Below are positions 20,994 through 33,217 of a DNA stretch of 64,000 bases, one piece after another (the stretch's first letter is position 1; each line of letters opens with the position of its first letter). Location: assembly GCA_024305745.1 (NCBI GenBank), contig JAHRBS010000006.1, positions 188,501 to 252,500 of the forward strand, written 5' to 3'. The stretch comes from Polyporus tsugae (taxonomy: Eukaryota > Basidiomycota > Agaricomycetes > Polyporales > Polyporaceae). Made by a program: the position numbers and the translations under genes. The notes beneath the pieces are model-generated. The model did not search any database and had not been told where the DNA came from. It saw only the letters and a list, made by a program, of their open reading frames with translations.

Positions 20994-22111
20994 CATTTAG
21001 AGGGGGGAGACAGCATCGGAAAGAGCGGTGGACAGACACAAGCACGCAATGTACAGTACTCCAGCAAATATATTTGTCTCCTTCGGACAACATCTACACC
21101 GCGCAGCTACGACTACACCCCTCGCCCCATGAACATGGCCGCGCCGTGAGGCTATGCATCCAAAGATACTCTGACGCGCATTCGAGGGCCTGAATCCTGC
21201 GCAAACACGAAATGCGTCCCTTTCAATCAGCGAGCGTCCGACGGACTTCGATGCACACGCGCTACCCCAAGAGCGCATGCACCTTGGGGTGGTCGCCATG
21301 GCCGCGGAACTGGCCTCGAGGGTCTACGTGGAAGTCACCAGCCTTCTCCTTCTGGCCCCCGCGCGTACAGGGCGGATACCAAGTCTCTCGCGCACTTTCC
21401 GGCCTTCATCGCTTTCTTCGCCGCTGTGGTCACCAACACGACATCCCCGGGGCATGACAATGGTCGCCGAGTAACGCTGACTGCGAGAGAAAAAATTAGT
21501 TCTGGGAAGATTTGGAGTACCGCACTAAATGTTGCACTTACGGCCGCCGCGAGTTGATGCTCGTTTGGATCGAACACGCTCGGACTCTGCCACCAAGGAA
21601 GATTGCACCCTGTCCGAACTGAAAAAAAGGTCGGAACGACGGCGAGAGTAATCCCCTTGCCGGTTGTGGTGCCTCTCCGCCGCATCTTCCGCTGCGCGCC
21701 GCACACAAGTTGTCCTTGCTGCTGCCGGATGGAGTTACCGCCCTTGCGGAAAGATGTATGGCCAAAGCCGCACTCTGCCAGACAACCCGCTCGTATGTCA
21801 GCTCGTGTGCCGGGCACTCCGTTGTGCTCGCCACACAGCCATCGAAGAGGTGGTGGCGAGTCCCAAGGATGGGACGTCGAGAGAGGGAGGGGATGTATCG
21901 AAGAGGAAAATGGATGACGCACCGGACAATCCGCTCCAAACACCTCGTCTGCTGGTCTCCCTGTCGCGCCCTCAAGCCGCCGCACAGCTGTCGGGCCATC
22001 CGATGGAGATCAAGTACTAGATGCACGTCGTAAGCAATCGCCAAACAGTATCATGGTGTACTCACCGCCAGCTATGTGTAGGTCTTCAGCGCCGCGTGCT
22101 GCCATCCGTAA

Positions 22112-22409
22112 TCATCGGCCACCGCCGTTCTGTCCGTTCTGCACGTCGACAGTTTGGGAGATTTCTTGGGTGGTACCCGGTGTCGCTGGATACTGAGTGT
22201 CCGCACGCACCGCTTCCCCTGCACCATTTAGTGCACAGAGAACGACTTGGTGCATTTGAATGAAAGCATGAGCGATCAAACCACACAGATTGGGAGAAAA
22301 CACACTCACATCCAGGTACCGCCATGGGACACAGTCTCTGGCTCACGGCTGAGGTGAGGGAGACAAGTAGGATGAGCAGCGAGGATATGGCGAGGACGTG
22401 CGAGCACAT
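22112..22409 (-). CDS. Putative small secreted peptide (U2)
   Basis: Same two-exon structure as in U1: ATG at 22409, signal peptide intact, intron in the same place, stop at 22112. Differences from U1 include a silent third-position change in the exon-2 Thr codon. Unknown family. Confidence 0.33.
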
Positions 22410-23634
22410 CGAAAGTCGACCGGTGAGGACTCGCGAGGGTACAAAGTCGAGAGAGGGGGGGAAGCAGAAAAATGTAAGCAGACGCACCAAGTACTAGTAG
22501 TGATCCAGAGTGTGCGCCAACATTGAACTCCGCAATCGCACTTCCGACCTCTGCCATGGAGAGCTGTGCCTCCGACGGCTGCTTCCAGGCGGCCTTGCAT
22601 TCAGGGCAGCCGGGCGCCCCATCCCAGATCTGCGGTCGGGGATCTGTGGATCACAAGTAATATATTGGTCAACAACGTTACGAGAACACAGGCTTGGCAC
22701 GCAACCGCACCACGGGAGTCGACCTCGACAATACGGCTGCAAGACGCGAGACCCTGCCTGCCAGGGACTGCTTCTCAACCAAAACCCATACAACATTGTT
22801 GTCTAGCTGCGAAACAGCAAATGAAATTAGACCTAGGTGCAGCGCCGGCCAAGAGAAAGGTTAACTCACTATCAAACCCATGCCAGACTGTGCCGGAAGA
22901 TATGTGTGCACGGCAGTCCGTCCATGACAGGTGACAGCTGCGGCCTGGCACTTTCGAAACATTGCCGAGTGCCATTCAAGTGAATGTTTGAACGGCTGAA
23001 TATTCCATCAGTTGACATTCCGCATAGTCGTAACAGCGCGCACGGAGAAGAAACGCACCTTCGGGGCCGACAGCGGTTTTGCTCGAAGACACAGCAGAGG
23101 GAAGCGAGCGGCCGCCGAGAGATTCTCAACCCTAACAACCAGAGACAATGATATCATTGGTTGCGAGGTGTCCGTCGGGGCGCATCGGGGCTACATCCAA
23201 GTGCGATGCGAAAGGTTAACTCACTATCAAATCCAGTTCAGAGCCGGTTGTGGCAGGATATGTGTACACGATAGTAGTCCATGGCAGGCGGAGACCGGGG
23301 CCATGGTACTCGTGAGTCGGATGATAACACCAACAAGAATTTGAAACAGATTTTAGGACTAGCGTACTCACCGAATGTGCAACCACAGCGGCCTGATTAA
23401 TGGCAACGTAAGTCCTATGATCCGGGCGAGTCGGTTCGACTATGCGAGGTGAAGGTGGCTTCTGTCCTCCTGCAACGGCGATTGGAAATCGTGCCGTTGA
23501 TATGCGGTGTTTCACTTTTGTGGCTGATGAGCGGTCCCATCGCGTATACAGCGAAAATATTGTCTACGTACGCGTGTGATGGTTTTCACGGCCTGCGCAT
23601 CCCCTCACGAGTGCGTGGCATCCTCACGCCGTCG

Positions 23635-23865
23635 CTACTTGCTCCGTACTCGCTCCGTAGGCCCAACTCTCGTTGCACTATCGACCCAGTGATACGCCTG
23701 AACGCCCGGCGAGCCGCCCGAAGGTGTTCCCCTGTTTTCGGAGTTTCGAGCAAGTAACGATGCTTGCGCAAGCGTCTTACCAGTACTGGGAGGACCACGT
23801 ACCAGGATGCCCTGCCTGCCATGGAAACTCGCGTACGAGGTCTGCCATCGGGTGACAGCCTCCAC
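23635..23865 (-). CDS. P-loop NTPase fragment, Walker A GPPSTGKT (U2)
   Basis: Frame of 76 codons with YASFHGRQGILVRGPPSTGKT, longer than in U1 because both the upstream TAG and the downstream TGA seen there are sense codons here. Gly to Ser inside the P-loop is tolerated in the GxxxxGK[ST] consensus. No other NTPase motif seen. Confidence 0.33.
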   Translation of the reverse strand: MEAVTRWQTSYASFHGRQGILVRGPPSTGKTLAQASLLARNSENRGTPSGGSPGVQAYHWVDSATRVGPTERVRSK

Positions 23866-26256
23866 TTCTGAGCTGTTTCATGCCATCTAGTCGTGCTGAA
23901 GGCACGGTTGATTCATCAGCAACTTGACTTTAGCCGCGTGTAATGGAAGTTGACGTACACACTTTCACAGCCCAAACACAGGGTGCATACCGTCTGCGGT
24001 GCTTGCCCCGTGAGCGACAGAGAGCTTGAACTGCATGTTATTCAGTCCAGGATAGTAGTGTGAAAGGGACAGAGATTGAACCAACCGATGAAGTCCACGA
24101 CATTGAACCCAAGGGATAGTCGATGCTGCAATGGGAGAAATTCACATGAACAGGTGGCGCCAATGCTTAAACCCAAGACCTTGGAACTGCTCCGTGAATC
24201 TCCGCCTGTTGAGCGCGATGTGGTAACACTCATTCACATTGTCACAACACCCGATTACAGGCATACCGGACATCCACATGCCCCACTTAAAAGAGAAGTA
24301 TATGCAGATCGTCGTCTGGGACTCTCGGCGTGCTGCTCAATGGCTGGCTGTGGCGCATTCCGTTCACCAACCTCAAAAACATCAAAGGCGGCGCTGAGCT
24401 GCGAGATCTTTGCAGAGACAGCATGATCAAGTTCGTTCACACACCTCCAGATCCAGATGTCCACCAGCGCGCTCTTCACGACCCGGGCGTCCTGCCGCAC
24501 GTCATGAGTGCAGCCAAACTCCCTCTGCTTCCCCCAACCATCCACGCCCTGGAATTCTTCCAATCGTGCTGTCGCGACCTAACCAGTTCTCTCCCATGCC
24601 GTCAGACAGGCTCCACTCCAGCACATCTCCCCGCCCCGGCAGAGGAGCGCGTTCTCCATCCGGACAACCTCAAGCGCGTCCTCACTTCACCTCCTCAAGC
24701 CGGATGCGCGAGCCCCGCCAACTCTACGACGTCAACAAGGCTTGTAACCGTCCCATCTCCAACCCCGAAGGAAAGCCACCACGCTCACGGAAGGTCGGCG
24801 CACTCACCTCGCATTTTGCGCTCGACCGGCCGATGGGCCCCAGCCTCGCGTCGACATCCGTGCGCCGAGTCATGAAGCCGCCATCCGAGCGCCGCATGCC
24901 GGTGATGGTTAATGACGAATTGGCAGTTACATCATGACGGGCAAGGGCGAAGGCAAGATGGAGGATGCGGAGGATGAGAGCGATGATAGGCGGCACCAGG
25001 TGAAGTGGCGGCGGTGGTTGTAGCCGGATAGCGTCCAGTGTTTCAGTCGTATATTAGGCTCGATAGCATCGTTCCGAAGTGCAGAGCATATATTGAGGCT
25101 CATGTTTTTCCACGACATTCGCAGAGGCCGATGGGGATGGTGGCAGTCCGAGTGCAAAGTGGTCAAGCGCCCAAAGCAGGATCACCTGCCATATGTGGAA
25201 CCCGACGCCCGCCAAGGTGCGCGCGGCAGCCTACTCGGCACTTGTCCTCTTGGCTCTGCTCTTTCGTCTGGGATCAGTAATGGCTGCAGCAACTGACTGC
25301 CATACAACGGCCTAGAGTCTCATATTCTGTGTCTAGCCGACTCGTCTTTCAGATTTATTGCATGCACTAGCACTCCGACTGCCCCTGGACTCGGCTGGCC
25401 ACCGTGTGACGCTGACCAGTCCATGCACCCTCCCTCTCGTTAATCTAGCCCGTACATGCCTGCGATCGGATGGTCGGGGACATCGGCGCTGTGTGTTTGC
25501 GCGGTGACGTGGAGCGCGCTCCTTCCCAAATGCAGCCCATTAATTGCATTGAGCTTTCGACTGACCCGCGCGTTCGCTGGGGTCTCGGTGACCACCTGGC
25601 CCTCGCTTTTCGTTCTCCCCTTACCCGGTCCGAAGCGATGGCTCTCCACCATTGAATACTTGAATATATGTGTATGCGCGCACACCTTGTACGTGAGCCC
25701 CACGAATGGAAGCTCTGACCAGCAACCTCTGTGTCATGCTTGGCCGGCCCGTTGTTCCCCACCGGCAAGTCAACTTCCTTTTGGTATCCCCAACCTAATC
25801 CCTAACGCTGACCTGTTTCCGAGCTGGGCGGCGCAAGACGTCAAAACCGTTGCCTGTGTTTTTGCGCACTCGCGGAAGTAAAATATGTTCTGGGACTCGG
25901 CGACCACCGCCCGAGGCATTCCTTGGTGGGAATTAAGGTGAGTACACAGGCTGTTGGCTTCCGTCCTGCGAGTCGTCTTCGTTCTGATGCTTCCTTTTCC
26001 TTGGATTAGACGGGGCTCGGGCGTCGGTGCACTGTCCGAAAGTTGATTTCACGGTTTGTATCTCGCTGTCAGGCAGGAATCGAGATGCGAGGATTCGACG
26101 CGCCACATGCAGACATCTGAAGTGGTTGCTGCATTCCGAGCCGCGCTGATGCACTTGCGCTGGCTGGGTTGTGTTTCCCAAGCATCTACGCGGTTTCTGA
26201 TGCAATTTGCATGTACCTGGCTCGGCCGCTTTCCCGTGCGGAAGTCCACACATTAG

Positions 26257-26584
26257 TTCCAGCCGTCTCTAGCTTCCAGACAATGCAATTGGACAGGCTT
26301 CGTGATGGACGCGAACAAAAGGTGTAGGGACGACTGCCTGCCACAATATTTGCTCAGCCAAATATCCTGACTGACCTTCCCTGCAGTGCGGATCGTTGGC
26401 GGAACCTCAGGCTCCCATTGGCAATCGGGCCGATCACTCCGTCCCCAAGACACACAGTCCAGGATTCGGCGAAACCTCGTTCCATCCCGCTCAGTCACTC
26501 TTCAAAGCTTTGCTCACCCCAGCCATCGCTCATACTATTTTTCTGTCCAGCGAAGGCTCATCCCATGCGGCTGCGAGCGAGTGA
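26257..26584 (+). CDS. Two 3' exons of unidentified plus-strand gene (U2)
   Basis: Counterpart of 15221-15551. Here the two exons read through in one frame: MQLDRLRDGREQK joins CGSLAEPQAPIGN across the intron and runs to the TGA at 26582-26584. This is the best-preserved version of the pair. Confidence 0.42.
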
Positions 26585-27985
26585 AACCCGTCCCTGTGGC
26601 TGATACGGAGTCCCAGCGGTAAGTACAGCCAAATGTTATGCGCATATATGCGGTTACGAACTTACCTCCCACCATCGGCCACATACTATAGCCATGCCAT
26701 AGCTCGTCTCCGCCTGCGCAGCCCCTCGTCTTCACCAGAGGAAGAGTATTCCGTCCCGCATAGCACCTCCCGGCCACATTTGATGCGGATCCGCACCGCA
26801 AAGACGTCAAATCCATTTTCCCCGGGAGGGGATGTCGACCCCTCGCGTACACCGGTACACAATGTTACTCGATTCCATGGCATGTTCGGGCCCTTGGCAG
26901 GTCATAGACAACAACCATCCAAGGTGTTCTCACCGCGCGCCGACACTGTCTCGGGATACTATTCATTTGCAGGTGAGTGGATCTATCTGTACGATGAATT
27001 CTCGAGGGAGCGCATACTGTGTATGTCACCTATAGTCCGCCGCACGCAGACGGGGCACGCCAAGACGGCACAGAGAAAATATTCTGGCCCGATCGCACCC
27101 TCGGCTTAGGAGTCGGGCGTCATGTACGTGATGGCTGCGGGGACCCGCAACTGTACAGTTGTAATACATTAGCCAAGAGCCGAGTAGCCCCATCAACCAA
27201 ACCCTCCGCTTAGAGGGTGTAGCCCGCTACGCGCGGTGCGAGTGAAACGGCTGGCTGGCACTCAAGCCCGGCCGCTCACAGCGAAGTTCGCGTCCGCTCT
27301 CCGCTCTGTCAGACCCTCTCCGTCCATGGGAAGAGTGGCGAGCGGGCGAGTTTGCGATGAGGATATCGACGGACGCCAGTTTCTGTCTCGGCCGTGAGTT
27401 CTGTAGGTGTGTTCGAAACCGCGCGATCACATGTAGATGCACGCACACCAGCGGCGCACACATGCCGCTATGGGCGAATGGAGGGGGCAACGTGCAGGGA
27501 CGTATTGTACTGCACAACAAAGTTGCCGTGCCGCGGACAGGGCATGCAACTAGGCTATCCGGCGCGCTTGCACTCACGGCGGCTCCATCATATTGCACAG
27601 GTTCCGTCAGAGGTTTCATGTCGTCGGCTGGCGGACATTGAGTCGCGTCTTGATATTGTGAACACCCACGGATGCGGAGACAGTGCGAGCGATGCGCAAT
27701 TACTCAATGTTGATTGCACGGCGGACTGAGGTGTTGATGATGACTCTGCATGCGAGTTCTCGAGCACGGCGGCACATCCGACTCGGAGGATGTTGGGTGG
27801 TTCTGTTGCCAAAAGGGCAGTCAGGACCTGTACCAGTGAGGAGTGTGCGTGCGCACGCTCGCTGTTCTCCTGCAAGATGTGCGGCAGCGCGCGACAACCG
27901 CTTATCTGCAAGGACGTCACCGTCTTTCACATGCACTGCGTGGATGCCTCTCGCGACCAAAGGGTCTCCATCAGCACGGCGCACG

Positions 27986-28660
27986 TCATTCGAGTTTTGT
28001 GAAAACTAATATTGGCCGGCCAGCTACGCGTACATGCGGCGAGATTCGGCGGCCGATACCCATGACACAGCAAAAGTTTGACTGCGCGCACTTACCTGGG
28101 CTCTGGGAAGCAGGTGAGGCACAGAACCGTTCCGAACAAAGGGCGCGCGGCCGCCCATTCTCGTTTTCCGATCCACTGCTTGAAGCGAGTACCGCGGTCC
28201 GATGGCTCTGCCCTTGTGTGAGTATCCGTCGGCGCGGGCCTGTGCCAGAACTCGCGCGCATTGCAGAGGTTTTGCGTTTGAGTGAGCTGCAAAGTACAGC
28301 CGTGGAGAGGGGAACCCACCTGTTGGGTGGTTCTGTTGCCGGAAAAGCGGTCAGCCAGGGCCTGACACATCCTGTCATAAGCTCACCGTAATGAGGAGAC
28401 GGAAAGCGATGAAGCGAGCCTTGGCGCTGTGCCGCCTGCAGGATATTTGGTAGATGGGGACACATCAGCGGTTCAGCTATGCGAGTATAGCAAGAATATG
28501 ACATACCCGGCGATCGGGATGCGGCAAACCGCATCGGCTGAGTCCAAAATGCAGGCTCGTATGGCCGGTTTGGCCCGTGCGCGAGCAGCAAGGAAGTCGC
28601 AGGAGTATTTAACATGGGCAGGGAACGGCGTAAACGAGGTGTGCAGTTCCCCTCCCTCAC
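27986..28660 (-). other. Conserved minus-strand frame, 224 codons (U2)
   Basis: Same length and position as in U1, with a few replacements. Coding status uncertain; see the U1 entry for the competing frame. Confidence 0.25.
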
Positions 28661-29691
28661 TGTCCGCAGGCTACCACCACCGTGTTCTGCGTGCGTCCCC
28701 AGTTCCCATCGCCGCTGTGGAAAGTGGTGTAAGTACGGAGTGTTGTCTCAGTTGTACCCTTACCTCTCGCCGCTGACAACTGCTCGCGCCCCATCCTTGT
28801 ACAGCAGGTACCCTCAACGTTGTTGTGGCCTTCGCACCGCGACGACTGGTATGAGCACCAAATGAAACCTGTGCTGGCTCGGTGTGCAAGGGACCGGGAA
28901 AGTTGGACTGCGTGGGCGGGCCAGGTCGAGAAGGGATAGAGCGAGAGTGGGCGACGGCGAGAGTGTTGGAGTAGCGGTGTAGTGAACGTAGACTGTGAAT
29001 TGTCGGTCAAATCAGGGTAGTTTCGCCGAGGGCAGTCGAGGGGGCGGGGTGAACATGACAGACTCTTGCACGCAGTTCCGAATATTGTGGCTGTCTGTTG
29101 CAGAGGCGTGGACGGCCAGGACACCGACCCATTGGATGCACGGGGAGGCAGCCTGCCGTGCTACAACGGCTGCCCGGGGACGTGACTGATCGGGCGGAGG
29201 ACAACTGGAGGGAACGGTCGACACGAGCAGCAGCCAGGGCGAAATAGGGCTAAGATCGAGCGAGCAGGTGAAGAGGGGTGAAGTGAGCTGAGGAAGGGGA
29301 ACCGGACGCGGTGCTCGCGTCCAAGTTTGGGGCTGTGCACTCGACTTCCGCTTACATAACGCGCTGGTTCGATCATCCTGAGGTCCATCGACGCGTCTTC
29401 TTCTTTTCGGCACCGAATCTCTGCCACTTTCACCATAACGAAGGACGTGGATGTGGCCTTGCACTCCTCTGGTTGCCGTGGTCTTCTTCTGACGTGAAGC
29501 AAGTTCCGCTACAATAATCCACTGGTCATACGCGGCGCCAGTCTTCAGAAGCTTGTCCTCTTCCGTCCTCCTGCCTCCTCCTGCCTCCTCTTGCCTCCTC
29601 CTGCTCTCTAGACGACTGTGCCTACCTCTCCCTGAGCCTCTGGAAAAGTGTTCATCAACTTCAAGACATCTTGAACTTACCTGGACACCCC

Positions 29692-31385
29692 ATGAAGATC
29701 GTGCTGTGTACCCTTGCTCTGTTGCCATCGCTTCTGTTTGCGACTGCACTGCGCGTATATGATCCAGCGTCCTCTCAGCATGTCTTGGCACCACCCCAGG
29801 CGGACGACAACAACGATATCCACCTCGCCGTCTCTCCTGTCTGCGGCCCACTCTCGGGGACCGTATCCGATGTCAACGCGGGAATCGACTTGAAGCGCAT
29901 CAAGACCATTGTTGCGTTTGGCGTACGTTCCCCTTTCACTATGGCGCGATGAGGTTCAAGCTTGACGAACACGAGACTTTAGGATTCTTACACCGATGGC
30001 GGCCGGACTGACGGCGGACCACTTGCTCCTCCTGTCATTGTTCCCCCGGATGTGGGCGCTGGCGGGAGATCTACGGATGGGAAGGTCTGGGTGGAGAACT
30101 TAGCGGATGACATTGGGGCGACGCTGATGGACTATGCGGTGAGTTCGTTATCTTTGAATGACAGTTCCGTCTGTTCTGACCTTGAAGGTCATTCCTCGGC
30201 GACCAGCAATCCGGCGCATGCACAGATCTCAGCCTGTGGCCGAGCGCGATCAGGAAAGTTGATTTCCTAGGCCAAAGTGAGTGTACACTTTTCTCTTGTC
30301 GTCTGTCCTAGTGCTCCCGCCCCTGCCCGTGCGAGGGAAGGGTGGCATGCGTCGCGTGCGCGCGCATATATTCAACCTGTACATGTTACAAGAGTTCACG
30401 TTACCGTTCCTGTCTGGGGATATTGTATGCACCGGACAGGATTTGGCAAGTCGCAAGCGTGCAGAACCTGAAGGTGAAGGCCACTACGGCATTCGTAACA
30501 CGCACTAGAGACAATTTCTGCCCCCGTGTAGCCTGTATCGAACTGCCGTCTTCAATGCAATTGCGGCCACGTCTAGTATTTTTGTGAATCAGCACGTTCC
30601 TGACGCGGCCACAGTGAGGACCTTCCTTGGTCAGTCGAACAATCTCGACCCCAACTCCACATTATATGTCGTCTTCTTCGGAATAAAGTGCGTGCCATGT
30701 TCCACATCTTCTGTCGTGAACATGACTTGATAGTACCTCCTCATGCAGCGACTTCAGCGATTCAAGGTGTACGTCAATCCCTTCGCACTCTTCCTCTCCA
30801 CATCTAACATGCTTTTCGCTTCCAGACGACGGCGAAGCCAACCTCCAAGCCGCGGCGCAAGTCATTCTCTCTCAGATCCGGATCCTCGCCTCCGCCCCGA
30901 CGAACGCGCGCAACTTCCTCCTCGCCGACGTCTACGGGCTCGGCACCCACACGCCAGCGGGCGATGCGATGGTGCAGACCGTCTACTCTGGTCTCTATGA
31001 CCTCCACCGCGGCGTCAACTCGACGGGCCGCGGTGAGGGCATCGTCGACGGGCGGACACCTCTGGGCCCGAAGCTGAACGTCGCGTTCTCGCAATTCAGC
31101 AGAATCTGGGACGGGGTGTTCGGGCCCGAGCCGGGGTACAAGGTGTTCGGGTACGTGAGCAAGGAGGCGTGCATTCGGATTTGCTGCGTGACGACGGGGA
31201 TGTGCGACGATCCGGAGCACTATTTCTACTACATACCCAGGTGAGTGGTTGTGCGGTCACCTTCAACCGAACCATCTGAGGCTGACACTGGTTTGGCCTG
31301 TGTCCGCAGTCATCCGTCGAAGGAGGGGATGAGGATAATGGCAGATTATGCGGAGGAGGTCCTCGAGCGGTGCGTCGAGGCTTGA
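29692..31385 (+). CDS. Secreted GDSL/SGNH esterase, copy 3
   Basis: Intact seven-exon gene: 29692-29922, 29983-30138, 30207-30280, 30577-30687, 30749-30768, 30826-31240 and 31310-31385, giving 360 aa. One codon longer than copy 1 through GEGIVDG. The GDSYTDGG block, FGIND and HPSKEGM are all present. Compared with copy 1 it has FDLH to YDLH and a KVFGYVSKEA segment shared with copy 2. Confidence 0.87.
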
Positions 31386-31701
31386 GAACCCGGCACATAA
31401 CTTGGAAGTTCCTGGGTGCGTGTATGGAGGGTTGTGAGCGGTTCTGCGCGAGTTGATCATGGCTGCACCCAGGTCAAAGAGCGTGAATGTACATTGTAGT
31501 ATATTCTGATATGTGAACATTGTACCGTGTCCAAGCACGCTGGTGTCATCCATACTCGAGTCCAGCGCAAATCGGAGAACCGTCTGCGCACGCCTCACGG
31601 GTGATCGCGGCGAGAAGCGGGGGCTGATGCTGATGTGCGCGGAGCCGGTGTTTGTTCGAGGGTCCATTCAGCCAGAGAAACAAACACGGACTCTGACAGC
31701 T

Positions 31702-31801
31702 TACAGGAGAGCGTACGGGGGAGCGTGTGGGGGAGAGTACGGGGGAGAGTACGGGGGAGTGTACGGGGGAGGGTGTTGGTAGGGTACTGCGAGGGTACTG
31801 G
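31702..31801. repeat. 12-bp minisatellite, U3
   Basis: About 8 copies with its own order of variants (gcgtgtggggga, gtgtacggggga). Confidence 0.85.
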
Positions 31802-32892
31802 CATTCAGAGGGGGGAGACAGCATCGGAAAGAGCGGTGGACAGACACAAGCACGCAATGTACAGTACTCCAGCAAATATATTTGTCTCCTTCAGACAACA
31901 TCTACACCGCGCAGCTACGACTACACCCCTCGCCCCATGAACATGGCCGCGCCGTGAGGCTATGCATCCAAAGATACTCTGACGCGCGTTCGAGGGCCTG
32001 AATCCTGCGCAAACACGAAATGCGTCCCTTTCAATCAGCGAGCGTCCGACGGACTTCGATGCACACGCGCTACCCCAAGAGCGCATGCACCTTGGGGTGG
32101 TCGCCATGGCCGCGGAACTGGCCTCGAGGGTCTACGTGGAAGTCACCAGCCTTCTCCTTCCGGCCCCCGCGCGTACAGGGCGGATACCAAGTCTCTCGCG
32201 CACTTTCCGGCCTTCATCGCTTTCTTCGCCGCTGTGGTCACTGACATGACATCCCCGGGGCACGACAATGGTCGCCGAGTAACACTGACTGCGAGAGAAA
32301 AAATTAGTTCTGGGAAGATTTGGAGTACCGCACTAAATGTTGCACTTACGGCCGCCGCGAGTTGATGCTCGTTTGGATCGAACACGCTCGGACTCTGCCA
32401 CCGAGGAAGATTGCACCCTGTCCGAACTGAAAAAAAGGTCGGAACGACGGCGAGAGTAATCCCCTTGCCGGTTGTGGTGCCTCTCCGCCGCATCTTCCGC
32501 TGCGCGCCGCACACAAGTCGTCCTTGCTGCTGCCGGATGGAGTTACCGCCCTTGCGGAAAGATGTACAGCCAAAGCCGCACTCTGCCAGACAACCCGCTC
32601 GTATGTCAGCTCGTGTGTGGGCGCTCCGTCGTGCTTGCCACACAGCCATCGAAGAGGTGGTGGCGAGTCCCAAGGATGGGACGTCGAGAGAGGGAGGGGA
32701 TGTATCAAAGAGGAAAATGGATGACGCACCGGACAATCCGCTCCAAACACCTCGTCTGCCGGTCTCCCTGTTGCGCCCTCAAGCCGCCGCACAGCTGTCG
32801 GGCCATCCGATGGAGATCAAGTACTAGATGCACATCGTAAGCAATCGCCAAACAGTATCATGGTGTACTCACCGCCAGCTATGTGTAGGTCT

Positions 32893-33217
32893 TCAGCGCC
32901 GCGTGCTGCCATCCATAATCATCAGCCACCGCCATTCTGTCCGTTCTGCACGTCGACAGTTTGGGAGATTTCTTGGGTGGTACCCCGGCGTCGCTGGATA
33001 CTGAGTGTCCGCACGCACCGCTTCCCCTGCACCATTTAGTGCACAGAGAACGACTTGGTGCATTCGAATGAAAGCATGAGCGATCAAACCACACAGATTG
33101 GGAGAAAACACACTCACATCCAGGTACCGCCATGGGACACAGTCTCTGGCTCACGGCTGAGGCGAGGGAGACAAGTAGGATGAGCGGCGAGGATATGGCG
33201 AGCACGTGCGAGCACGT
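32893..33217 (-). pseudogene. Small secreted peptide gene, broken (U3)
   Basis: The start codon position (33217-33215) reads ACG instead of ATG, and an extra C in exon 2 (accccggcg) shifts the frame seen in U1, U2 and U5. The hydrophobic leader is otherwise kept. Confidence 0.35.

Larger units (their letters stand above)
18425..29454 (+). repeat. Tandem array unit U2 (about 11.0 kb, shortest)
   Basis: Second unit. It is shortened mainly by a deletion of roughly 350 bp relative to U1: the sequence jumps near 24,190 from what is 12,755 in U1 to what is about 13,075. It also has a different, longer intron 3 in its esterase. Candidate region A lies at about 20,995-22,111, and the helical block at 24563-24255. 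The interval 26,585-27,985 matches the unresolved 15.5-16.9 kb part of U1. Confidence 0.9.
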
